In this document: piece by piece, positions 1 through 11,509 of the stretch
Numbering within the stretch: position 1 is the first letter of the stretch
Layout: each line of letters starts with the position of its first letter
Assembly: GCA_963978905.1 (NCBI GenBank)
Contig: OZ022256.1
Location: 51,508,001 to 51,572,000 of the forward strand
DNA length: 64,000 nt
DNA from: Trichostrongylus colubriformis
Lineage: Eukaryota; Nematoda; Chromadorea; Rhabditida; Trichostrongylidae
Direction: 5' to 3'
Made by a program: the position numbers and the translations under genes
Notes under the pieces: generated by a model
The model's database searches: none
Told to the model about the DNA's origin: nothing
What the model saw: the letters and a program-made list of their open reading frames with translations, nothing else

Positions 1-109
1 TTTTGTTGTGTTTTGAGAAATCGTTCGGCTAAAACCTCGTTCATAAAATCGCTTCGAAAGAATCTGAAGATTGTTTTGGTGCCCATAAAACATGATGATA
101 CGGACGAAT

Positions 110-1712
110 TGATTGCAGCTCATTATCCGCTCTAAAAGCTGTCAACTGGCCATGTTACACTTAAGTGCTCGTTTTCAATTACGACATCCCTTTGGTAGTC
201 TGGTACTATCCTCTTTTCTCAGCGTTAACTCATCTCTCTGCAATGGAAAGTTGAGTTTGTTTTTTCGTGTTGTACATTTACCCGACAGTCCTAATGTTGC
301 ACTCCAGGGTCAATTTATTAGGCGTCGGGTTACGGTAGTCAGGGAAGTATGCGCTATGAAAGCTATCAACTGCGGCCATGTTACATTCAAATGCTCGTTT
401 TCAATTACGACAGCCCTTTGGCAGTCTGCTACTACACTCTTTTCTTACCGTTAGCTCATGTTATCAGCGATGAAAAGTTGAGGTTGTTTTTTTGTGTTGC
501 AGATTTAGCTAGATTTAGCCGACACTCCAAATGTTGCGCTCGAGGGCTCTAATGTAGTGGGGGGGGGCACTAATTTTCGCGCTGTCGTCGTTTGAATGCT
601 CGTTTTCAATTACGAATGCAGTGCTCGTTTTCAAGTACCACAGCCGTGGTACTGGTCTTTTGTTTTTGTTTTTTGTTTTTTGTTTTTGGTAGTCTGATAC
701 CATCCTTTTTTCTCATCGTTAGCTCATGTTGTTATCTGCAATAAAAAGCTGAGGTTTTTTTCGTGCCGCTCCAAAAGCTGTCTACTGTGGCCATGTCACG
801 ATACGAAATGCTCGCTCTCAACTAAGGCAGCCCTTTGGTAGGCTGATACTATCCTTTTATCCCTTTTTACATCGTTACCTCATGTTTTCTGCAATGAAAA
901 GGTGAGGTTGTTTTTTTTTCGGGTTGTACATTTAGCTAGATTTACCCCACACTCCTGATGTTGCACTTCGGAGTCAATTTATTAGGCGTCGGGTTACGGT
1001 AGTCAGGGAAGTATGCATCATCCGCTCTAAAAGCTGTCAACTGCGGCCATGTTACGAAATTCTTGTTTTCGAAAACGAGTGCTCGTTTTCAACTGCGACA
1101 GCCTTTTAGAAGTCTCATTCTGTCATTTTTTTCTCATCGTTAGCTCATGCTATCTGCAATGGAAAGGTGTGGTTGTTTTTTCGTGCCGCTCCAAAAGCTG
1201 AAAAGCTGTCTACTGTGGCCATGTCACGATGCGAAATGCTCGTCTCCAATTACGACAGCCTTTTTTTGGTAGTGTGATGCCATACTTTTTTCTCATCGTT
1301 AGCTCATGTTTTTTGCAATCAAAAGTTGAGGTTTTCGGGTTGTAGTTTTAGCCACATTTACCCGACAGTCCGAATGTTGCACTCTGCAGTCAATTTGTTA
1401 GGCGTCGGGTCACGGTATTTCGGGAAGTATGCATCACTCTCTGAAAGCTGTCAACTGCGGCCATTATACGAAGTAGTCGTTTTTAATACGTACGAATGCT
1501 CGTTTTCTTGAACGACAGCTTTTGGTAGCTGACACTATCCTTTTTTCTTATCGTCAGCTCATACTATGCTATCTGCAATGAGAAGTTGAAGTTGTTTTTT
1601 CTCGTGCTGTAGATAGATCTAGTTAGATTTACCCGTTAGTCCGAATGTTGCACTCTTGGAGTCAATTTATTTGTCGTCCGGTTACGGTAGTTGGGGGAGT
1701 ACGCAAATACAC
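110..1712. repeat. Degenerate tandem array, alternating long and short units
   Basis: The stretch repeats one theme about seven times: a CTGTCAACTGCGGCCATGTTAC-like segment, a GCTCGTTTTCAATTACGACAG segment, a CTCATCGTTAGCTCATG segment and, in the long units only, a segment ending in GGCGTCGGGTTACGGTAGT. The recurring TTAGCTCATG block falls near 222, 450, 718, 870, 1138, 1298 and 1553, so spacing alternates between roughly 255-270 and 150-160 bp. The small open frames inside it are not conserved between units and are not called as genes. The array runs off the left edge of the window. Confidence 0.75.
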
Positions 1713-1872
1713 ATGTGAGCGGGTGTGTTTTACTTACGTAATACCCTTGCATTATTCATCATCATTCATCCATTTGATATACGAATTGTATATTTCTACC
1801 TACATACATTTATTGTTTACTCCCACCTAACCCTTATTCAATGCGGTGCCTAGCTATAGCTCCTAGCTATAC

Positions 1873-2511
1873 ATGGTGTTCGGACCAATAGTCGATCTGG
1901 AGATAAGAAACGACAAGGCGGCTGCCGTTGAAGCGCTTCGACACCTATGGAGTTACCGTCAGTTGGAGGTAGAAGTTGGACAGGAGAGAAAATTTGTCCC
2001 TCATCTCCTCGCATTTGTAGACGCTGCACCTCGAAGGTTGTGAACTGACCGACCAGGACTTGGACAGCATCCGCCCGGGCAACACCCGCGTCAAGTATGT
2101 GTGTCTTCGTCACAACCAGTTGGTCCACCCATGGGTTATCTTAGCAGAGAAGCTTCCAGCTATCACTTATTTGGATTGCAGAAAGAACAGGTGCTGCTCC
2201 TTTCTCATACTACCGTCCTCAGAACCTTTTTTGTTAAGCGGGTGTTTTTTAGGTTCTTGAAACTGGATCTGCAGTACATGTTGGGATGGCAATGCGCTAA
2301 CATTGCACAGATGTATCTAAGCAAGCCCTTGACACAGTGCGCATGTTTGAAGGTTATCTCCTTGCGAGGTGTTTGGATAGGGCTAGAGTCCGATTTGTTT
2401 AGGTGTGTGGATGCAGTTTGGGAAGTCTTTCCGGAATGCACTATCCAGTACTCTCACTCCAAATACCCCTTCGTGACCGCGGACTCAGAGTATGATACCA
2501 ATCAAGCCTGA
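1873..2511 (+). CDS. Small leucine-rich-repeat protein, three exons
   Basis: I read three exons: 1873-1968, 2021-2190 and 2253-2511. The introns are 52 and 62 bp with gtag...ttgtag and gtgctg...tttttag ends. All phases agree and give 174 residues ending in TGA at 2509. The start is the first ATG after an in-frame TAG. Across the first splice the protein reads QLETLHLEGCELTD, a classic LxxLxLxxCxL leucine-rich pattern. It is followed by VKYVCLRHNQL, ITYLDCRKN and LKVISLRGVW at the same spacing, so about four repeats fill the protein. The family is known for protein binding; the specific partner is unknown. No signal peptide or membrane segment is seen. I do not recognise an orthologue. An AATAAA lies 74 bp past the stop. 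Confidence 0.55.
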
Positions 2512-2584
2512 CTAACTCGCACAACAATTCCCTAACTAGACGGCTCCTGTTGTGATTTTTCTTTCTGGAGAATTCTTTTCTGGA

Positions 2585-2590
2585 GAATAA
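2585..2590 (+). terminator. Candidate polyadenylation signal of the LRR gene
   Basis: AATAAA occurs 74 bp after the stop codon of the leucine-rich-repeat gene and 155 bp before the start of the transposase gene, the right place for a nematode 3' end. Confidence 0.4.
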
Positions 2591-2744
2591 ATGCCTAGCC
2601 TCTTTGAAAATCACTTCTACCATGCCGGTTTTGTAGCCACATGTACTTTATTTTATTCCACCATTTTAGTTAGTTGTGATGGCGCTAATGTTCAAGTTGT
2701 TTTAATTGTGACAGAAGAGGGCGTAGGTGTAGCATCCTCCTATC

Positions 2745-5700
2745 ATGAGCCGCAGACGACTGGTCGAAAGTTCTTCGAGCTCTTGCGACCACACAGAGGA
2801 ACCCACCGTATCAGAGGAGCCGCCGAGGAAGGTGCCAAAGCCGTTGAGAAGAAGTCGGTCCTTGAGAATTATGGCTGGTGGGAATGTTGAACATTTTGTC
2901 GATGGTGGGGTAACTCTCTGTGGCCAGTACTTTCTATCATTTGTAGAACCAGCAGTGAGGCACTTGGCTCAACAGCTGGCTGAGCTGAATCCGGGAGGGA
3001 ACGACGGGGAGGAAGGGGAGGAAAATGACATGCGCGAAGGCATTGGTGAGCCCGTAGAGGTTGGTGAGCCCGTAGAGGAAGAGTCCGCAGAAGAGATTCG
3101 AGGCGAAGTTATTGTCGAGCAGAATGATGCAAGGATCTCGTGTCCCCATTTGTGTGAGTCTCATTCTTTACTCATGTGTGGCTTAGTCGCCTATCATGTC
3201 AAGTCTTGCAAACGTTTGTTTTTCAGCGCATGAACAAAAATTATTGTATGCTACTATATTTAAATTGCACTTTGGCATTAGCGAGGAAATGGCAAGTTTT
3301 TTGGATGATTTTTGCCAGGCCATAACTGATGTGTTCCTTCCAGAACCGGTCAGTTAAGCTTTTATTCGCTTTTTTGTTAGGATAGGTTAAGATAGGATTA
3401 AGGACATATTCCGGAGATACTTAGAAAGTAGTGACATTTCTGATGAATTAGGATAGGATCGTATAGGATTAGGTTAAGATAGGATTAAGGATTTACATAG
3501 TCCGGAGAGATAAGAATGCAGTGATGTTTCTGATGATTCAGGATAGGATCGTTTAGGATAGGTGAAGATAAGATTTAGGACTTACATATTCCGGAGATAC
3601 TAGAATAGAAAGTAGTTGTTTCTGATGATTTTATTGACATAGTAGGCTGTGATTTTTTTTACAATGAGCCATCTCAAGACACCACTACTGGGGGTAGTGA
3701 CGGAGCAGATGAAAGAAACAGTAGGCATGTCAACATGGATGAAATTGAATGAAATCCGAGTTGCAAAATTTCATATATGATTCTTGTGATGATTTCGGTT
3801 TTCCACAATTTTCTATGTGCTTTCGGTTGATGGTGGGGATGGTAGCATCAATGATGATAGAGAAATATAATGGGCCGTCAATTATGTAGTGGTGTCTTTG
3901 GATGATTTTGTGTTTTTTACATGCTTTTCTTTTTTACTTTTTTGCATGCTTTTGTTTTTTTTTTCTAATTTTTTGCATGCTTTGCTTTTGATGTTGTTTG
4001 ATAATGTTTGTTCCCCCATCCCCCCCTTAAACAATAACTAATACAGCACTACACACACACATACAGACGCAAATAATGTTCTTAGGGATGTATTTAAGAT
4101 TGGCAAATCAGTGAAGAAGGCTATGTATGAGGCGGAAAGGCGATTCGCTCACAGGAAATCATACTACTGCAACCAGTGCAGCTCACACTTAGGTGGTGCG
4201 AAGGCTGTTTGTGAAAATACCTCATGCCCGCTTCAAGGGTTTGTCCATGGATGTCTTTAACTGTAATCATCATCAGGTTTTAGCCATATTGAATTTAGTG
4301 TTTTTCCGAAGCGGTGCAAAATCATGAAGAGAACCACTGTTCACCATCTGGATATTGCGCCGCAGCTGTCGTTGATTCTTGAGAGAGTCCATCATGAAGA
4401 GAACCACTGTTCACCATCTGGATATTGCGCCGCAGCTGTCGTTGATTCTTGAGGGAGTCCTTCCGAGTATCATAAGCGTTCACAGAGAAATCCACCATGG
4501 CCAAGGGGTAGGCACTTGCTCCGGACTACATAACCCTTTTATGCGTATTCCGCAATTAGTTACAGGTAGAACCTGTCGAGCGAAGTGAGACCCATTCGTT
4601 TCCCAAGTAACAGCGGCTCATTGAAATGCGGTCGGATTTTGAGGAACGGAAGATCAACATTTTATTGCTATCAATTTTGACGGTGTCAAGTTCAAGAAGC
4701 TCTCACGGTGTCATAGTTTCGCTTAAGTCTGGTTGTCTTTCCCCTGTTTATCATAATGCTCACACTAAGGTCCAAAGCCTGGCCCATATACATCCGTCTC
4801 GAAGGGCTACCATTCAAGGAGAAGAATAAGTTCGAGAATGTTATCATGGCGGGTATCACATTCATACGGAAACCTCCCACCGAACAACTTCTGACAGAAA
4901 TGTTCTCACGGTCTGTGACTTATGTCTCTGTTGGATGTGCTCGATTGTTATAATGAGGAGCAGCTGTCACCTTTCAGTCTTCGGCAAGAACTTATACAGT
5001 TGAGGGAGAGTGGAATCCCTGTGGTAAACGAAAACGATGACTGTACGTGGCTATGCACTCCAATACTGGCAAATGGTGTCATTGACTTTGGCGTGGGTTT
5101 TACAGCTTTGGCAATGACGAAGGAGATCCCTAGAGCATTTAGTGTTGCAGGCCTTGAAAACGCTGTACGACTTGCCCCGCTGGCAATCATTGCATGGTTG
5201 TCATCTGTGTACTTTTTCGGGTGAAAGGGCTGGTCATCGAATGATTTGGTTTCCCAGATTCCCTTTCCCGGGTGACCGTCGCACATTTACTACTTCTTCG
5301 TCTCAAGGCATGAGAGGTTAGCTGTGACTGTTCATGTCTTACCTTCAATCCGTTTACTCAACGGAACAAACACACAAGGTACCTTTCATATAGGGCGGAC
5401 GCAGATGATGGATATCTTGTCGTTGAACAATTGCATACCGGATGCTCTACATGTGATATCAGAAGGGATCACATGTGACCTTTTCAAAGGTGACTCAGTT
5501 GACTGTTCTTTACTGTTCCCCATGGAGTGTTAGGCATTTACTTCAGCCATGTTTTCGGTGCACAGCCGCGTGGCAGTAATGAAGATTCGCTCTGAGTGTC
5601 TACAGAGTTTCCACCACATTATTGCTACCACGCGCAACTACACTTACGCTTCTAAGTTCATTCTTGGGATAGAAGATCTCCCTTGTACGACGGGGTCTGA

Positions 5701-7058
5701 GAAGGATGCTGTAAGTGAAGGATGTTCAAGCATATTCTCTAGTAGATTTCCAAGATTTCTTGCTTTACTTTGGCAAATTCTAGCTGTCCTTCGTTGCATT
5801 CCCACTAGCAGCTGCGCTGAATGTTTGTGCAGAGCCGGTAGGTGCCGTCGCAGTGCTGGCATACTGGATCCTCGTGCGGGTTCTAGAAAAGAGTGCAGAA
5901 ATGCTCGTTTCGGATTTCGAAGTGGTGCAAGACCTAGCGAAGTCCATAAAGTTCCTGTGGTACGCCATCGAACCGACTTTGTTCACGTTGAAAGTTCATG
6001 TGAGTACTGTAGTAGTTTCCAAAAAGGTTCCTTTCAAGTGTGCGATGGTGTTACAACAGTTAAATCTGCAGTGCCTCATCGATCATGCAATCCTGGAAGA
6101 CCTTTGTGACGTGGGATCACCATACCATTGGAGTGCTAGTTCTTTCGAATGCATGCATCGACGGTTACAACTTCGCATTACCCAGTGTACAACGAATGTC
6201 GAGGATACTGTCGTTGAGAAGTATGCACAATTCGCAGTCCTTCGATTCGTGACCACATTTTACACCGAAATATCTTCGGTTTCTAGTTTTCTCCTCTATA
6301 AACATATGGTGGACAGGCTGAACAAGGAAACCCAGTTGGTGAGCAATGTATTCATGGACCGCTTACAAGCAAAAGTCAAAGTAGATGAAACATCCAGGTC
6401 AGGTTACATGTACTTAGGAAAGACTGGTTGTGGCAATGGTGGTATACTAAACAAATTATTCTGTTAGACGTTCTACGGGCTATATCATGCTCGATAATGA
6501 TTGGTACGTGCCGCGATCATATACGATGTCATTCGAGGACCTGCTAATAGAACATCAGCAGCATTTCATGTCTAGGCGGAACTATACATCATTCAGGTAC
6601 AGGTAAGAGGTAGATGTAGGGGGAATGAAAAGGAAGCTTGAGGCTGTAGGGACTGTTTCAGTTCACGACTGCGTAAAGGAGACAAGATGTACTCATCTGC
6701 GGTTTACAATAAAAGGGTGATGGATACGACGCAGGACTTTGTGTATTTGGAAGTAAATGGCAATGCAGTATTCGGACAAGTGATAGTGTTCGCTTTCGAT
6801 TCATGGACCAACGAATGCTGTGTACTTCTGCAGGAGATGCGGACCGCCGACCCTTTTGTAACACTCAGAGAGGCCTTACAAAGAGGACAGCACCCTGTAG
6901 CGCCTCGAGCTCTTTCCACTTTGGGCAAAATTGATCGCTTTAACCGCTTCTTCAAAAAAATTGTAACCAGAGAATTTCTAATTCATAATGTTTACAATAT
7001 ACTTTCTCCAGCCGTAGTAATCGAAACGGGGTCAATCTCTTACGTCTCACGTCTCTAA
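2745..7058 (+). CDS. CACTA/TNP2-like transposase gene, multi-exon
   Basis: The open frame can be followed through exons 2745-3153, 3227-3348, 3609-3720, 4067-4238, 4284-4565, 4653-4707, 4770-4910, 4978-5092, 5151-5316, 5379-5489, 5547-5710, 5784-5999, 6039-6397, 6468-6602 and 6662-7058. Most introns are 39-87 bp with GT...AG ends; two near the start are longer (260 and 346 bp). All phases agree, giving 964 residues if a further 61-nt intron at 4339-4399 is accepted (see the 70-bp duplication). The protein has an acidic N-terminus, a CxxC...C zinc-binding stretch (YYCNQCSSHLGGAKAVC), then the TNP2-type transposase core. Landmarks are FDGVKF (Asp at 4679), AWPIYIRLEGLPF, ENVIMAGITF, GCHLCTFSGE, PDALHVISEG (Asp at 5441) and HWSASSFECMH (Glu at 6147). 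These match the order in plant TNP2/En-Spm and animal CACTA-like transposases, which cut and paste DNA in the nucleus. The acceptors at 3609 and 4653 are weak. Terminal inverted repeats were not located, so a mobile element and a host-domesticated gene are both possible. Confidence 0.65.
3378..3640. repeat. Tandem repeat inside a transposase intron
   Basis: Three diverged units of about 105-115 bp each contain a GGATAGGTTAAGATAGGATT run, a CATATTCCGGAGATA block and an AGAAAGTAGTG...TTTCTGATGA block. The last unit runs into the exon that starts at 3609, so the unit spans the 3' end of the intron and the first bases of that exon. Confidence 0.7.
4321..4460 (+). repeat. 70-bp perfect-length tandem duplication in transposase exon
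   Basis: Positions 4321-4390 and 4391-4460 are identical except for one base (A at 4384, G at 4454). 70 is not a multiple of three, so plain translation shifts frame and meets TGA. Removing 4339-4399 as an intron (GT at 4339, AG at 4398-4399) restores the frame exactly and adds only three residues. Confidence 0.9.
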
Positions 7059-7747
7059 TTCTTATGTCGATGTCTTATAACTCCCGGTCTTGTTTCTCTA
7101 AGTTGTTTCACATTTCTAAGTTGCCAGTTTTGCATTGACTAACACACTAACACATTGGCGACGGTGCATTCTATCTTTTTCATTTCTGGAAGAAATATGG
7201 CACCTATTCTGCTCATTTTAGTATCGTTACTACTTGACCATTGGAAAAAGTTCACATTTTCTGATTAGAATACAATCACGAAGTTGCTGTACAGCTCTGA
7301 GAGAATGGTGCATTGCGCTCAACCCCAACCTAACCTACTTTTAAACTAATCGGCGGGGACGATTTTTCGGGAGCTCAAAAAGGCCATATTCTTTGCAATG
7401 AACATTGCACTGTTGCCAAAGTGTTGACCGTTCTTTAGAATTGCTTAGTAACCCTAATACGTGGTGAACTTATGATACCAATGTAATGTATTATTCATGA
7501 TCGGTCTCAGCCTCATAATCTCACCGTATCCAGATAACTAAGGTCTCTTATGTAAGCTATTCACTACAATGTACCAGTTGACCTCACAATCTTAACCTCC
7601 AAAATGGTGCTATCTGTAACCTCTGATAACCTCTGGCCAGTCGAAGGATTAAAGGGATTTAAATGTGTTCAACTTCTTCGAACGGTAGCAGCCCTGTATC
7701 TTTTTTTTGCTCATTTGTAGTTCATTTTATTCAGTTCAAGGGGCATA
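7059..7747. other. Intergenic, nothing recognised
   Basis: AT-rich spacer between the transposase stop and the next start. I see no long open frame, no clear repeat, and no recognisable terminal inverted repeat. Confidence 0.5.
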
Positions 7748-9008
7748 ATGAGCCGTTCCGCATCGCCTTCTCATAGCTCAGACCCTGACCATTTTGTTGG
7801 TGCCACTGGTGAAGGGTGTAGAACATCTTCCGCTGCTAACGAATTGATAAACCAGCTTCGAGAGTATAGAAGAGCTGTCCACGAGTGCACATCAACATCA
7901 ATGAGTGGTAGGTCTCAAGAGGAGATTACTGTAGGTGTTCACTGAAGCCCTTACCAATCATCTCCAGACTGCAATAACTCGTCGTTAGAGGACCGACCAG
8001 GCTCAAGCTCTACGTCGCTTGTTACTCAAGAAGAGAATGATGAAGCGTCCTTGCCTTCTCCCACCTTATCCCTCTCTCAGCGGTCAGCGTCTGCCAACTC
8101 AATGGAATCCCAAGAGCCGCGACAGGAGCCGCAAATTGTCGAATCAGACTGTGTGGTCGCATCGCAAGGTCATCCACACTTTATTGCAATTCTCAGCTCT
8201 GATACTGATTCATCGTCGTTGTCCTTTATAGGAAGTGGGCAAGTAGTTGCAGCGGAAGGAGCTGGTCGTTATTCAGATCAGCATGGAAGTCAAAGTGGAT
8301 CATCAGTTCCGCTATCTTCACTCCGAGGTTCCATTATACAGTCTTCATCGTTAATAGCAGAGACACTTTGAAAATGTAGTTTGTATCGTATTGCAGGGAT
8401 TGCGCGCGCAGTAACTCAGACAAAGGAGATCTCAGTGGAGCAGTTAGGGGGAGCCCTATCACATTCCCATATTGGCGAAGAGTACAATGTCTGTTCCTTT
8501 TATACTTTCGGATTCGCCTTCGTAAACCTTATGGGAAACTTCAGCGTTTCATCCAGTACACGATTCGGGAGTGCCGCATCGACGTTGAAAATGCTAGATC
8601 GTTGCAATTGGCCGTTGCGGACGTCCCACAGTCATCAGATTCTGTCGTTCGTGCTCAGCTGGCCGTAATTGCAAGACTGTCAGATGCAGTCGTAGGGATG
8701 GCAGCCCTCGTTAGTTACCATGTGCATATACACTGCCTCAAAAAAAACTGTCCCTCACTTCGAAATTGCAGATTGACTCCTTGATGACACAGACGAATTC
8801 TTTACATGTACGGTGTTCGCGCGTAGAGAGTGCCGCTTCGAAAAATGCGAGCAGTAGATTGCCGGAGGGATCATACCTGAGTGCGAAGAACCTGACTTCA
8901 CAATGGATAATGCGAGAGTCTTCCCCATTTAAGGTAGACTTTGCTCGCGTTGAGAGATTTGTAGTACAACAAGGAATGATGTTCTTTTTTTTCATGCAAC
9001 TAACCTAA
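7748..9008 (+). CDS. Serine-rich protein of unknown function, four exons
   Basis: Exons 7748-7907, 7968-8349, 8397-8721 and 8772-9008 splice in phase (introns 60, 47 and 50 bp; donors gtaggt, gttaat, gtgcat; acceptors ctccag, ttgcag, ttgcag) and leave 367 residues open. The first 200 residues are rich in Ser, Glu and Gln (for example MSRSASPSHSSDPDH) and look disordered. The middle has a basic YFRIRLRKPYGKLQRF stretch followed by an Ala/Val/Leu-rich helix-like region. I do not recognise a family. It lies 690 bp after the transposase on the same strand. Both proteins begin MSR plus a Ser-rich run, so it could be the accessory product of the same element, as CACTA elements often encode two proteins; that is inference. 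Reading through the last intron would instead stop at 8784. Confidence 0.45.
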
Positions 9009-10474
9009 ATCAATTGATGGCGTACTGGCGACGCGCGTTGCGAGCGCGCCCCGAAGATCACACTTCTCAATGCGTTGATTTCATGAGGCAGTACGGTTCA
9101 GTTAAGTTTTGAGACCACTTGGACTAGCCACCATTGCCATAACCTTTGGTCCAGTACTTATCACTTTAGGCGTGCAATCCTGCACAGGTTATTCAAGACT
9201 ACACGTACCGAATGTCAGGTAGATACCAAAAAAAGCCAAATCTCAAGGATCTTCCAGAGGATATTGCAGACACGTTGATAGGTTGGTTGTGGTGAAAAAG
9301 ACAGCCATAAAATATCCCTGTTGATAACTAAATTCATCTTTTGGCAGGCTGTTGTCTTGACGGTTTGAAATTGTATGCTCCGGAACTGGATGGTGAGATA
9401 GACCACTTGATTGAAAATCCCACTCGGTGAGACAAGGTGATGGCTGGAGATGGTTGCCGTTTCAATAACATATAGCATTTTTAAGCTATTGGCTCACCCT
9501 TGGAAACAACGATACGGCAAGGGCTAAAAAGTTTCACCAACTCAGGGGCCTGCGCTTGTGTTGGAGAGCAATTTTGCGAGGCGCCCTAGCGCGTGCAATG
9601 TAGGTGTCCCTTTTTGTATAGAAACGTAGAGCAATTTTAAGATATAGTACATAACTCAACATGTAAACATTTCAATGATTCTCGATTGTTTAGGGCTGAC
9701 ATTAGACAATACCTGTTGACAGACGACCGTCTGGTGCCCCGCCCTGTAAGGATTTACTTTGGTGTTTTCAAATGATTCCTCAGGCATATCAAAAACATCT
9801 GTTTTAGAAACGACGATGTGTTGATAGTTCTCAAAGTGAGCAAGCGGGACCCTCTGGTCAGTGAACACGGGTCTTCTACGCCCCGGGTCTTCTTTACTGT
9901 ACTCACAATTTGTGTACACTTTTCCACACTCACAATCAGTCACCTCACAGCTTTAATGCCACCTCATCTGATTTGATCGAGACTTTTGTTTGCAATCGCT
10001 TGTTCCGCTGGTCCGTTTTTCAAACATTATTAAAACAGAATATCCGTAGTTGGTCCACCTTCGGAGTGCTTCTATGCATTTATCTAGCTCCGCCATTGAT
10101 CAGCAATCACCAATTGAATCTTCTCGTCGTCGGAATCTTCTTGTTCATTGGTTTTGGATCGCTAGTGAGCATCTGGGCGCAGGTTTTATTCTAGGACGCT
10201 GCATATATTCGAGGAGCGTCGGATTAAATTTTAGATGATTTTTTCGAGTTGGAAAACGGACCAGGCGATAGTAGTCATTGTATCTTAGGATATATTAACC
10301 ATTTTGTACACACAGTACTTTAACAATCCATCCCAGTAATAATTCGATGTACTCCTTGTATAGCGGTTGTATATTATTGTGATGTCGTGAAGTGATGCAT
10401 GTTGAACTAATTACCGGTATTGTGTATTGTTAGTACCCGACACTGGTTGAAACTTTTCTCTGGAAACTAATACC
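9009..10474. other. Gene-poor stretch with one unexplained open frame
   Basis: The only frame with coding-like composition is on the minus strand, 9943-9656 (95 codons), including a run reading HFENYQHIVVSKTDVFDMP. I do not recognise it, and I could not join it to other exons. A hydrophobic plus-strand frame at 9910-10194 overlaps it. Neither is called as a gene. Confidence 0.35.
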
Positions 10475-10935
10475 ACGCAAAACCGAGTTCGCCAGCGTGA
10501 ACAGCACCCTCAGAAACCTTTGTAGGAGTCCCTATAATCAAAATCCCCCGAAATTGTTATATTTGTCGAAAACGCGCGAAATTCGACACTTTCGCGCAAA
10601 ACTGAGCTCACCAGCGTGATCAGCGCCCTCGGAAACCTTTGTAGGGGTCCCTATAGTCAAATCCTCGAAACTGGTTTATTTGTCAAAAATTCCTAAAAAT
10701 CGGTACATTTTTGACGAAAGTCCCTCAAAATTGGTTCTGTTTTGTCGAAAATGCGCGATATTCGACACTTTCGCGCAAAAATGAACTCACCAGCGTGATC
10801 AGCGCCCTCAGAAACCTTTGTAGGAGTCCCTATAGTCAAAATCCCCCGAAATTGTTATATTTGTCGAAAACACGCGAAATTTGAAACTTTTGCGCAAAAC
10901 CGAGCTCAGCAGCGTGATCAGCACCCTCGAAAACC
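10475..10935. repeat. Tandem repeat with CCAGCGTGATCAGC core
   Basis: Four copies of a CAGCGTGA(A/T)CAGC(A/G)CCCTC block begin near 10493, 10612, 10790 and 10910. Each is preceded by TTTCGCGCAAAAC-like sequence and followed by AACCTTTGTAGGAGTCCCTAT. Spacing alternates near 119 and 178 bp because an extra segment is inserted in one unit. Confidence 0.75.
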
Positions 10936-11509
10936 CCCATATGCAAGTTTCCAGAGAAAAGTAAAATTTTGACCTTTTTCGGGTATGACCAGATGGTCGA
11001 AAATCTGATTCCATTGATGTTATTAGGATAAACATCGCACGTTACTGTGCATGAGTATTGGCTGATAATGACATTAGGACATTAGAGTAGTACGGCTGGA
11101 AGATTCCAGTAGTGGTGTATGCTTTGGTACTGGTGTATGCCTGTGGGTACACAGTAGGGGCGGGATCAGAGGCGGGGTCAGGGGCGGGGCTTAGCAGGGC
11201 GAGACCACCAGCGCTAGTGACGGCAGGACAGTGGAGTAGTAAGGTCGCAGGGTACCAGTGGTGCTGTTACTTTACTACTGGTGTATGCTGCAGGAGGGGG
11301 GCGGAGCCAGGACGATGGCGAGAGTTCCAGTACAAACGAAGGCAGCATATATTCTGTAATGCTGATGGCAACATCATGGCACTAGTAACTCTGGCAGCGA
11401 CTGCTGCGAGCATGGCAGCACGTGCTGCAGCGGCTCCGCCCACTTTAGCAGCAGCACCGCAGTGGCCCGAGCGTTGAAGTTGCTCTGCTGCTGCCATGCT
11501 GCTGCACCT
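10936..11509. other. GC-rich spacer, no gene recognised
   Basis: Contains runs of GGGGCGGGG and GCAGCAGC. Two overlapping Ala-rich frames on opposite strands are composition artefacts of the GC-rich triplets. Confidence 0.4.

Noticed and set aside
9910..10194. Hydrophobic 94-codon frame resembling a membrane protein
   Set aside because: Overlaps an equally unsupported minus-strand frame; no splice partners or family pattern.
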